DNA from: Albula goreensis
Taxonomy: Eukaryota; Chordata; Actinopteri; Albuliformes; Albulidae
Assembly (NCBI GenBank): GCA_022829145.1
Contig: CM040753.1
Span: 9,960,384 to 10,024,383, forward strand
Reading direction: 5' to 3'
DNA length: 64,000 nt
Positions 50,304 to 61,273 of this stretch are shown here, piece after piece. Each line of letters starts with the position of its first letter. Positions within the stretch are counted from its first letter, which is position 1. The position numbers were made by a program, and so were the translations under genes. The notes under the pieces are model-generated. The model was not told the DNA's origin. It did not search any database and worked only from the letters and a program-made list of their open reading frames with translations.

Positions 50304-50343
50304 AGGTCAAGTGGCACCGGTCAAAGGTCATGGCTCCTGGTCA
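50304..50343 (+). promoter_or_regulatory. Cluster of nuclear-receptor half-sites, including a DR1
   Basis: AGGTCA at 50304-50309, CGGTCA-A-AGGTCA (a DR1 with one mismatch) at 50318-50330, and TGGTCA at 50338-50343, all in the same orientation. DR1 sites are bound by HNF4, COUP-TF or RXR partners. Function is inferred only. Confidence 0.35.
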
Positions 50344-50639
50344 ATGCTCCCTTGCTCTAGTGATATCTAAACTCAGAAAATGTTTAAAAAAATAGAGATT
50401 AAAATAGCATTGTGTAGAGAAGGAGTAGCAGTATTTATGTTAGGGATGCAATATTTCTTTGGAGCCATTTTGGGAGGTTAAAAAATAAAATGTTTTCATC
50501 TATTGAAAATGTGTCCCTTCTTTCTTTTATCCTGAAAGTCAGAGTGGAGTAGTTTACAGAGATAAGTGTGGTGACGCCTCTTTGCAGCTGTACAGTCCAT
50601 ACAGAGACACCTCATTGATCAAACACGTGTCTAAATGAA

Positions 50640-50930
50640 CTGGGGGCGAGGGTGTCCTCTTTCACTGTTGGACCCGATGAGAGTCTAGTTATCGCACACT
50701 GCAGCCAATGAGCGACGGCCCCAGTGACGTCAAATGGTGGTCCCAGAGGTGTCCCATTGAGTGTCACGCAAGGTGACAGGACAGGCCAGAATGGGAACAT
50801 CAGCATCCGTGCTGCTTCGCTGTCAACACATCTAGAGAGACTTTGACTTTTTCGGATACTGTTTCTTTGTTTTGCTCTTCCTAAGTTATGTTTCTATGAA
50901 CTTCCGCATAATCCAGTTCACACAGAATAA
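50640..50930. promoter_or_regulatory. CpG-enriched promoter-like patch with CCAAT and CRE
   Basis: About eleven CpGs fall in 270 bp, well above the flanks. A CCAAT box lies at 50705-50709 and a full palindromic CRE (TGACGTCA) at 50725-50732, 15 bp apart. These are typical of vertebrate promoters, but no open reading frame of known type follows on either side. It could start a noncoding RNA, be a distal enhancer, or be the first exon of a gene outside the window. Confidence 0.4.
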
Positions 50931-53900
50931 CGGATTTACAGAGACTACATGCATCAGGTTTAATTCAATGGAACGAGATGGAGAAGGTTTACATCTTTAA
51001 TACAGAAAGTGAGGCACATGCACATATTGTGTTAAATATGAAATGTGCTGCTGCTGTTGCAGTGCTGTAATACGCATGGAATTTTTCATTAATAATAAAA
51101 AATGTAATGTCTGTAAATTTGATTCTGCTGGTAAAGCATGAACCAAAAGGAATGCTTAATCCCCCTATAAAAGGCCCCTGAACCATAACCCGGTTTAATG
51201 ATTGATTTAAAAGGGTTATTAAATGGGTTAAGTGACTACTGGATGAAGCTAGCTGTGCTTATCTCAGTGGTGACAATTTAAGTTAGGCTCATTAAACTCC
51301 TTAGTAAAAATATGTGACCTCGCAAACCTTTCTAATCCCTTTTTGGTAAATATGGTCCATGTGTTCAGATTTTGGCAACAATGAACACTTTCAGCCTGTC
51401 TGTTGAAGTGACTCTGCAAGCTCATTAAACCTTACCTAAAATGTCTGTGAGATAGATTTCTGTAGCCATTAATTTAGCTTTCTTGTATTAAGAATTCAGA
51501 GGTCTCTGTGCAGCCTTTGGCCTGAAGCTGTATTCTAATATTAGAATTCTTTCACAGTGGGGAACTGAATTCTGTCAACCTGATGTGTTTTCTAATGACA
51601 TTAGCCACATTTGTGCACCTCGTTAATCCTTGGGAGGACTGTGCAACCTTGCTGAATGGGTTGGCCCTGTAATCCATGCAAATGCTCCTGTTGTCATTGT
51701 GATCAGTGGTTAGCCTGGCAGAACATTTTAACATGCTTTAGGATATCAAATCAACGCCTGAGAAAATAATTATGGAAAAGGGGGAAAATCACAAATGTGC
51801 AGAACCTACTAAAAATAACAGGATGAAAACAAAAAAATAGCCTGTTTTGATTAACAACAAAAATGTTTGTTTTAAATTCAAATTCAAGAAGATAAAAACA
51901 ACTGATTAATTCATTATTCATAAATCTTATTCTCTGTGACAAAAAAGGATATTAACTACACAGTTTATTCATTCAAAATTGCCAGGTCTGACTTCCATGA
52001 CACACCCTGCTTGATTGTTACGCTTGGAAACCCTACAGTGTACAATTTATCATTTATAAACACATGCTGTCATGACTTGTACAGGGACTTAAACTGCTGT
52101 GGAGGCTCTGTCTGAAGATGAGATCGTTTTAAATTATTACAATGGACTGCATGCTTTCATAATATAGGACAGAGCAAACTCTCTTCAAATCAAAATGAAT
52201 CAATAAAGCATTGTTGTAGTGATTATGCTATTAAAGCACATTCGTTGTACAGAGACATTTGCTTGGCATGTCTGAACTGAGAGACTGGATCTCTTTGCTA
52301 CACACTAAAGGATACAGCTTTCTGACATTCAGTGTAATATCTCTAGTAAAAGCCCACTGAGCTCTATTGGCTCTGCCAGCCATTGGGGGCATGACACCTG
52401 TGACCTCCAGGGCTGAAACAAATATTTAGCTTTATTTCAGCCCCATAGATCAACACAGATACCTGACATGACTGATCAGCTAACCAGAGGTTTCAATGAC
52501 TGATGGATACCTGGTGATGGATGGCAGTCAACTGCTGTATTTACACATATCCTCAAAGAGGGGAAAATTCAGCTTCAATCATGTGAGAGATAGGAGATCC
52601 ATTCATTAATGTCATTTATTTCCCATTCAGACAGAGATTGAGTGAGGCTGAGTGATGATTCTACTGAATGACGGCAATACAGAGTCTTGATTGTTTAGGT
52701 GAATGTGAGACAATATGAAGTTGAACAAAATGTTCTATACTGAAAATTAACTTAATTACATTTTAAAGCAATATAAAACACAAACTGTGGTATATCATTT
52801 ATTGGCACATTTGGTATTCATATAGCAGTGTGCCAAACACTGACAGGGTGGCCAAACACTATCATGTGAACAAGGAATGGAATCTAGGATGATTTGCTTG
52901 TCATCTTTTGAATAATAAAGATACCAAAGATATAAAGACACAATACTGTATGTAGACCATTCCCTTTCGTCATATGAAGGCATATGAAATGCTTTATCAT
53001 CGGTATTGATAACATTTGTTTAATGTATAAACAGAATGAGAGATCTAAGACATCCTTTCTCACCCACACACAAAGACCTCCCCAATAATTCAGACCTCAA
53101 TTACCATGAATGTGTAAGTTATTTTGCCCAACTGAATAACATCCTATGAGCATTTATTTATGGAAAGGGTGATTTTTCAGTCAGTGCTCATTTGTGTAAG
53201 TCAAACAAAAAGATCACACTTGGGAGGTAAATGTTATGAATACTGATGATGTCTTATACACATAGACTCAATGCTCATACACAGGTGCATTTTATTTGTG
53301 ATGCTGGGGGCTCTGACAGCCCTTTCATTCAGATGTCACTTCAGCATATGGTCTATGGATGTAGTCATGGTCAGTTTTCTGTGAGCCAATAAAAGGTATA
53401 TTGAACCTGCATTCAGTACTGTTCACCAGAATGGTTATAAATCATCAAGGGATGCCTGAAGGCTGTCTTAAACCATCTGTCTGTTGGGTGGTTGTGGAAT
53501 ATACCACATGATGGGATAGCTTGTGCTAGATTGTGATCCAGACTTAATTCCTAAGAGCTAGGTAACTGCATTGAGTAGAGGTAGCCATTTTGGGATTGAG
53601 GCCAAGAAAACGCTCTCCAGTATGGTATGACTGCTTCCAGAACTTTCACTGAAACCAATTAAGACAGTTCTAAGCCATAGCCTAAGGTGTATTCGCATAT
53701 CATCTCCGTCCTTGAATCTAAACAGGTATTCCTCTATGATTCATATGGTTTTTGTACACTCTTTATTTTGTGTTCTCATGGAGTGATGTGTCCCTTGCCA
53801 AGAGGATCTGTGATGTTCAGGACATCAAATCCTCCATAGATAATTCTATAGAATTTAAATTCTTCCCTGCAACATTAAAACCTAGAAAATATGAGCAGTT

Positions 53901-56900
53901 AATTGCAGTACTCTAGAGTATCCATGCAACATGCAACACTCCTGCTCAATATGTGTTCTGAAAGATTCATCTTCCATTCTCTTACATTCCATTTTATGAA
54001 TTAATTTTTATTTTATGGCATGCTCTGCTTCTGAATATAATGCTTCTCTGCTTCCTTGTTATTGCTAGTTTGGTAGGTATTACATGGTAATATGGTTCAC
54101 ATTAAGAGTAATATTCACTCCTAGGATTTCTGGGAGATCTTGGGAGAAGTATCCATATCCACTGAAACCAACTCATGTCAGGTTTACGCAAGCCTGGTCT
54201 TGGAGTGCCTCATACATGTGTGGTTTTTGCTCCATTTGAACCCGCAACCAATTGGAGAAAGAATATGACTAATCAGATTCTGAATGTTCAGACTCTTAGC
54301 TCAAACAGCACAAACAGAACAAAAAAAATATCTCCAGTACTCCAGGGCCAGGGTTGCCTACCCCAACCCAATATGAGTTTACCTTGCGTTCACACTACAC
54401 GCTTCACAAGCAACAGTGTGTTGCTGAAGTTGCCCTGCATGTGTTGCTTGCAGGACTATTTAAATTGTGTCATGTGATTATACTGTCATCTTGGGCTTTT
54501 GCACCAGTTCATGGAATGTGGTGAGTCGGTGAGCCTAAGACCAGACCTAGGCTAGAGGTGGTCATTGTAAACCTGAACACTATCCATTTCATGAAATTTT
54601 TTGAAATCTCAAATGGCAAATAACCGTGTTTAATTGATTCATAATGTTGTGATTAAAAGGGTAAAACTATATATAATCCTGGCCATTGTATTATTCAGAG
54701 ATGAAAACAATTTTACATGCAGGTGGTTGTCCACCGCCTATTTACGAGCATTGTTCCAGCAACTGCTATAGTGCTATGCAAGTCCTCCCATTGGGAGTCT
54801 AATTTCACCCACAGGTACCACTAGTAAAATCATAATGACTAAGAATCAGTATGATAAAGATGTGATAATGTATTCAAAGGACAGACATGGCCATCATACT
54901 ATCATTAATATTAAAGCATGTTATTTGTTTTGATGTTCAGTTCCTTGTGAGTGCAATGCGGGTATAAGGGTATGAGGTACGTGGATTTATATAGCAAGCT
55001 GTTGTCTTGGCTGTGTGCCACAGTCAATGGCAAACGGTTCGGCTGACCTTTTCTGGAACTTGTTTCAAACAAGGTGTGTGCTCCCTGTCAATAAAGGTTA
55101 TTCATGGAACAGTTCATTTGGCTTTTTGTGTTAACCTGGATAAACAGGAAACCGAACCATTAGGCTTTTAAGCTGAGGCAGAAGTTAAATAATGCAATTA
55201 TGCTTGCCGCCATTCAGAATGTTTCCTCTTATGTCTATAATGGCTGCTTATTGATCCACTACAATTTTGATTATGTGTAATTTTTTGAGAACGCTCCAAC
55301 ATTTAAATAATAGTCTGAAGTTATTGCCAAATCCTGCCATTGTTCTGAAGCAAGAATGCATAACAAGAGAGTGAGAAAAATTATTCTTATTGTTGTAATC
55401 CCCTTGTATAATTTTTAATATTTGCTCTTAAAGTCCCAAACACTATATTCTCACTTATGGAAGAGGGAGGCCAACATCAATAAAACAGAATACAAAATAT
55501 CCTGGGACTGGTACATTCCCTCAAAAAAAAAAAAAAAAAAGAAACCACCCACTCACTGAAAAAACAATACTGCATATTTGTTATGTCAATTTGAACCAAT
55601 TCAGTGGAAGCTTCATAATGCAGTTCATGTCAATGTTTGTAAAACTCTTTCACACAATGTGAAAAATCTAGACTTTTCTGTTATGAGTCAATATAAGTGG
55701 AAAGAGGGGAGTCATAAATTGTGAACATTTGTGTAGATACTCAATTATGATTTTTTTTTTTTTTTTTAATTTTAAGAATTACCTACACATGTATATACAT
55801 CCTGATTGATGTATAGTGCACATGTTACTTTACAAAGAAAAAACAAAAAACAACTACAAATATAAATAAATAAATTAATTAATAAATAGATAGATAAATT
55901 TGGTGTAAATATGATAACACATTCTCCATGCATCTGTGATGGTTATCATATTGTGAGAAATGTAAGAAATATTCTCATAAATAAAAACTATCACGGTCAG
56001 TTGTATACAAACAAAATGCATTTGAAATATCATTTCTCTGTGTTCAAGATCATTGTAGGTCATTATGGGGACAACCACATTCAGAATTAGAGAAACAGAA
56101 CCATGGGCCAATCTACCTGGTGGGTGGTTTGAACCTGCTCAATAGGTCTGGTTCTCACTAATATTTCCCTTTGTTAGAAAAAGGAAAGGAGAAGGTGATC
56201 AGGTTCTTGGGTTTCCCTTTCTCAAAGGTTTATACTTGCTGCTGCACCTACTCTAGCTAATTAGACTCTTATCAGGAATTATACTCAACCAGCTGAAACT
56301 AGCTTCTGTAGCACTGCCCCAGCATTCTCTCTTTTGAGTCAGCTTTTCTCCACCCACACACATCTAGGGAGCGCTGCAGCTGCAGAGTGAGCGCTCCTGT
56401 GATATACTCACCAATGCTGCGGAGCTTATTTCACATTCTAGAGGCTGAAAGGCAATATTGGTGAGCGAGAGCCATTTAGAGGAGATTAACATCTTTCATG
56501 GATGACAAGTGCTGTAGCACCCTGTGGGTGCTTGAAATTTGGCTGTGAGGAACAAACGCAGTGTTAACCATAGAAACCCTGACCAACTCAAACCCATTCT
56601 GCCCCTGATGGGATGTTCTGGAACATAGACTGCAGAGTAGATTTGCATCTCCTTTATCTTTTGAAGAACTGAAAGCTTTCACTTTTGAAGAATGGTCCCA
56701 CATTCCACTAGAAAAAATAACTAGTACAACAGCATTTAAAAAAAGACTGGAGGTGCTCTGAAAGCATTGGATTGCCCAAAGTCCTTATTAGTCAATAAAT
56801 ATTATCTTATCTGCCATTCCTCTTATTTTTCTGTTCTCTGAATTTTGACCTACAATGTCCATGATAGGCTTCCCTCTCCACTACACACTGATTTACTACA

Positions 56901-59342
56901 GCCTCTAACATACTGAATGCATCATTGCATTATTTCTTCATAAGTCAGACATGTTGGCTGATTTTTAAATTAATCATTCCTGATCTTCACTGTGGTTGAC
57001 ATTGAACAAGTTGAATCTTCTCATAACCTGTAGTCAATCACACCCAGCCCTTGCTGAATGATGTAGGTGGATAGGTGATGTACAGCGTATTGTGATAACT
57101 CAAGCATAACGCACTGTAATAACCTATCATGTGACATGGACCCCTGCATGCTCATAGACAACTCCCTTGTTTTCTATGTCAAGATGCAGTGACCTCTAAA
57201 CGCAGACATGCAGAGTCAAGGCAAAACTTGGAATTGCCTCACTGCCATTACCTTAAATATACAAATCCATTGTAAGATACTTTAGAGGAAATTACCACAT
57301 TGCAGATGATTTTTATTAATGATGGGAAATAATATACTGTAGAAAGTGGATGGCACCTTTATTTTTACTCTTACTCTTATTTTGGGTCAGCAATGGGTGA
57401 GCATGTTAGGATACTCAGTCATAAAGTATTGCTTATTCAAACAGATCTAAAAATATTTACTATTCAATAAAGACTCATACTTAAGGGCTCATTTCACAAA
57501 CCCTGGTCATGTCTTAAGTATGTGTTGCTTCATTGTGGTTTGAGCATTCATTCATTCATTCATTGAGCATGATTGCATTGCCCTCAGGAAAATCCTTTTG
57601 AAGACTGACCTTCATAATTTAATATCTTTGTGAAGGATCTGGGTCAAACTCAGATATGACAGGCAATGTCTGCTCAAAAATGTACTGTCCTGAGAGACAA
57701 GGAGTTCCAGTTTCAATGCACATCTTTCATTACACCTGATGCCACTTTTTTCAACTATCATATCACAAAATGTATCCTACAACCTCCATATTACCTGTGG
57801 GTGGACAATTTTTCAATTTCAGTGCTCAGGCAGCCTCAAAAAAAGTGTCCAAAAGAAACTTTCCAAAGATGTCTCCTTTATTTTTTATTTATGTGTTTTT
57901 AATCGGCTATTAAAGTTTAATCGGAGTTTTTGCTGTTGCATTACATGTTGCAATCAACTCAGAGTTGATTAGTATAATTTAATACCACCCATTATTGCAT
58001 ACTGAAGTGATAGACAAAATGTGTGGGGCTACTTAAAGTAAAACTACAATCCCCAGCAATTCAACCCTCCCTCCCTAACTGCTTTTCCCTTTCTTGAATT
58101 GGATAGTCAAACCATGCATGTCCAGGCACTGCTCTAGCCAGATGTCCTTTCTCTGTGAGATCTGAAAACAAAAGGAACAAAGAAGTCGACATCTGGTCTC
58201 ACATAATGTCATCCTGGTTGTCACAGTCATAGAAGTGGGTGCCATGTACAATTCCTTTGATCACCTTGCTAATATTATTTGTAATCAACATGCTGTGTAT
58301 CAGGTATTCCACCAGCATTTAGAGTGCTTTTTTTGTGACAGATGTTTTGCATATCCGACCTACCAGATCGATATGTTATTAGAGAACAACCTCTCGGAGC
58401 CATGTCAATTAATTCACAGTTGTCAACCTTGCACATTGCATTTTATGGAAACTGTCATCGGTCCTGTCAAGATGAGACTCATCGAGGCACAAATGACCTT
58501 ATTTTCCCCAGTGTTTCTCCTCTAGCTCGTGGATACAGATTAGTGGGCTGCTGGTAAAGTGAAGCATCTTGTTTGAATAAGTAGAGATGGTGTTCATTAG
58601 CTAAGAGATGAAACCACGATGTGCTGTGGTTTTGTATAAAAATAAGCTACAACAGGGTGGTGTGATATGGCCCTTTAACCACATTGAAGTGCTTTATTTT
58701 AATGCAGCATCACGACCAAGAAGGATGCATCCCTCTCATACCATGGAAACTTGCCATATGAATACATAGCCACCAAATTATTTTAATTCAGTGTGATCAT
58801 ATTGCAACTTGATGTTTATGTAAGCATTATAAGCATTTTTCAAATTTTGGCCAGTAAATTTCTCTTTTTCTTATAATTCTTAATTTTACTCATTAGACAA
58901 GCTCATCACTGCAATGTCATTGGCTGCTTCTTGCTTTTGACCCTGCTGTCCCACAGCTGGGTGCTGGTATGGCACTGGAGGGCCACAGTTCATGCAGAAT
59001 GAGGTGGAGGCTACCAACAGAACCAGCTACCTTAACAGAACCAGCTAACTCAAGCCCTTCCTCTGTGGGCTACAGAAAGGTTCTGGAGATCAAGCATCCC
59101 AAAATCTGTCAACAATGGCATGCATTTAAGCTTCATAAACAAAGACCAGACATATACAAATATGACAAGAGACAAAGGGCTGATCACGATAGAATATTTC
59201 AAACTGAGGAACAGACTGCTTTATCTGTCAGACTCTATAAACTTTGCATGGTTTTTGTTTTCGTGACATACAGTTTGATGAATTGTTTTATTTCTAAAAG
59301 TGTATATCCAATAAAACAAGGGTATGACTCAAATTTCAGGAT
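50931..59342. other. Gene-free stretch
   Basis: Noncoding AT-rich DNA. Small features: a 16-nt palindrome at 51532-51547, an A-tract at 55523-55540, a T-tract at 55751-55767, and an (ATTC)n run near 57544-57564. Open frames are short and unrecognised. Confidence 0.55.
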
Positions 59343-59741
59343 TGTATTAATTTTGAGGTGACAGGGTCAGGGACAGCGGGATCAGAAATAGTCACAGGGG
59401 AAGGATGGGAGACTGGGGGCCACCCCCGCTGTGGGGGCTGTCAGACGGGACATATGCTGAGGAATGCCCGAGCAACATCGGTGGTGGAAGTAGACTGAAG
59501 TGGGACCGCCTACGGCCAATGGGTGGTGCGGTCAGCCATGAACCCCTGCGAAGGGAGGCAAGGGACCCACCAGGTCCATGTTCACATGATCGTACCACCT
59601 CTCTGGCACCTCAAACGTTTCCAGTGGTGCCCTGGAGTGGTGGTTGACCTCTGCTCTCTGGCAGGCCACACAGGTAGCAGCCCAGTCATGAACATCTTTC
59701 TTAAGTCTGTGCCAGACAAACCTAGTTGCCATTAGCGCCAA
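59343..59741 (-). pseudogene. Integrase fragment of the old element
   Basis: The minus frame from 59741 reads a zinc-finger CXXC part (CVACQRAEV) and then the start of the catalytic core with the first aspartate (VNMDLVGPLPP). Beyond about 59530 the match continues in broken form (DRTTHWP, VARAFL) and then fades. The remainder of the integrase, with the second D and the E, is absent. The zinc-binding piece abuts RT text at about 59740, so the RNase H region has been deleted. Confidence 0.8.
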
Positions 59742-60159
59742 AATGAGGGAAAGCTGCCATTGTTGTCATGCTAATGTCATCCAGGTACACAAACAGGAAT
59801 GGTAGATCCCACAGGGTGCTGTCCATCAGCTGCTGGAATATTTGCGTTGCACTCATCAGACCAAAGGGCATCCACAGGAACTCAAACAGTCCAAACGGGG
59901 TTTTCACAGCCGTTTTTGGAATGTCCTGAGGATGGATAGGGTCCTGATAGTAGCAATGGACCAGGTCCACTTTTGAAAAGATGACTTTTCCTGCCAACCA
60001 GGCTGAGAAATCCTGGGGAACAGGATACCAGTCTGATGTTGTAACCTCGTTCAGACACCAGTAGTCACCACACAGACACCAACCCCTGCCAGGCGTCTGC
60101 ATGATGTGTGACAGGGAAGCCCAAAGGATGTAGGGACAACTGGCGATAAACTCGGTCAT
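59722..60159 (-). pseudogene. Reverse transcriptase fragment of the old element
   Basis: An open 145-codon minus frame with the RT palm: CGDYWCLNEVTT, then FSKVDL (motif A aspartate), the FGLFEFLWMPFGL region, and the catalytic YLDD at 59787-59776. It matches the RT layout common in fish Gypsy elements but has many substitutions. The frame runs on for a few codons after YLDD into unrelated text, then meets the integrase piece. Confidence 0.88.
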
Positions 60160-60406
60160 GGCGACGGCAAGCTTTGCAGGATCCAGACATCAGGCGCATG
60201 TGTGAACTGGAGGGCCTGACATCGTTCTGTGATGCTTCATGCTGTGTTTGACAGAGCTGGAGGCAAAGGTGGGCTTGGTTAGGATGGGGAAGTCAGCAAG
60301 GAGGCGTGCAAAACCAGCACCAAGTGCTGGAGAGCTTCGTCAAGCTGGAGCTGCTGAGTTAGCACAGCAGCGAGCTGAAAGTCTCAATGTTGATGAGGAG
60401 TCGATT

Positions 60407-60999
60407 CTAAATGTCCACCAGCAGGCCATTGGTGCAGAGAAAATCAGTGCCCAACAGGGGCGTTGACACTTTTGCCACCACAAAGTCCCAGGTGAACCGC
60501 TGCCCTCTGAAACACACCACTGCGCTGCAGCCTCCAAAAATCTGAGTGCTGGCATTGGTGGCCTCAAGTGCCAAACCCCATTTCCCCTGCTGTGTGTCAA
60601 AGTCTGATGCAGGAAAAATGCTCACCTGTGAACCTTGTCGCAGAGGAACCGGTGTCTGGAAACTGTGTCAGTCAAAAACAACAACAACAAATTGCCTGCA
60701 TGGCCAATGCCCAGCTTAGCTAGCAAGAGCAAACATTGGGCACTTTCAGGCACACTCAGTTCAAAAGTTCCCAATAGCAGTTTTTGTGGCTTATCATATT
60801 TGTGCTTAGCAGGGGGATATTGAAGAACACTCACCACCCTGACTGCAGTGGAGCTTCCCATCGCAGCAATGATGTACAAATATTTTGTCCCATCCTCTAT
60901 TTTCCAAAGCGCAAAGTGAGCCTCCTCCTAGGCAATCCAAATTACGGCCTGTCCTTCGCAAAACTCCGGTAGCTTGAGAGCAACTGAATTTGTAGCCAT
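60407..60999 (-). pseudogene. gag start fused to a protease remnant, old element
   Basis: A minus-strand ATG at 60999 opens a gag-like N-terminus (ATNSVALKLPEF). It hits an in-frame TAG at 60930-60928 (codon 24) and then runs on in the same frame to 60622. Gag text passes without a gap into protease-like text (FLTDTVSRHRFLCD), so most of gag, including any zinc knuckle, is deleted. The protease active-site triplet is not intact after the aspartate. The protease C-terminal part (LLGTDFLCTNGLLVD) follows in the frame 60625-60407. Confidence 0.75.
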
Positions 61000-61035
61000 G
61001 TAAAAAATAAAAACACTCTGGAAAACATCTAAAGA

Positions 61036-61051
61036 GTCATCAGGGTCACCA
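61036..61051 (-). other. Decayed primer binding site, probable tRNA-Trp type
   Basis: The minus strand reads TGGTGACCCTGATGAC. The complement of the tRNA-Trp 3' end, as I remember it, is TGGTGACCCCGACGTG, which gives 12 of 16 matches. Two of the four differences are C-to-T changes at CpG sites. tRNA-Trp priming is known for the CsRn1-like group of Ty3/Gypsy elements. Confidence 0.5.
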
Positions 61052-61273
61052 ACATAGAAGTTGTGCAAGAGAAGAAGACACAGCGCAATGAGCGCAAATG
61101 ATTTTTTTTTTGAATTCCGGAACAAGGCATTTTATTAGTAGCAACTCAGATGCGCTTCAGCACTGAACAAGCATGGCCAAGTATCAACCAGTGTCGCACT
61201 CCCAACGTCACTCAGCCATGGCACGCAGGTCATGCTGGCTGTCAGTGAATCATGTTAGATAGGAGCCGCTACA
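61052..61273 (-). repeat. Single LTR of the old element (5' LTR on the minus strand)
   Basis: It starts TGTAGCGGCTCC at 61273 on the minus strand and runs about 220 bp to the primer-site remnant, with an AATAAA signal near 61138-61133. The inner end does not show a clean CA, as expected from decay. The boundary is approximate. Confidence 0.6.

Larger units (their letters stand above)
59343..61273 (-). mobile_element. Old, internally deleted Ty3/Gypsy fragment
   Basis: A decayed minus-strand LTR element. From right to left it has one short LTR, a primer-site remnant, the start of gag, a protease remnant, RT with YLDD, and an integrase piece. Parts are missing: most of gag, the RT connection/RNase H region, and everything after the early integrase core. 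No second LTR is seen. It has stops and frame breaks throughout. The left edge is approximate. It belongs to a different lineage from the 8.2 kb element, by primer site and protein text. Confidence 0.88.

Noticed and set aside
55523-55767. Poly-A and poly-T tracts as ends of a retroposed sequence
   Set aside because: The DNA between them is about 210 bp with no gene resemblance, and no target duplication is visible.
56120-56160. GGTTTGAACC resembling a tRNA T-arm
   Set aside because: No cloverleaf can be drawn around it.
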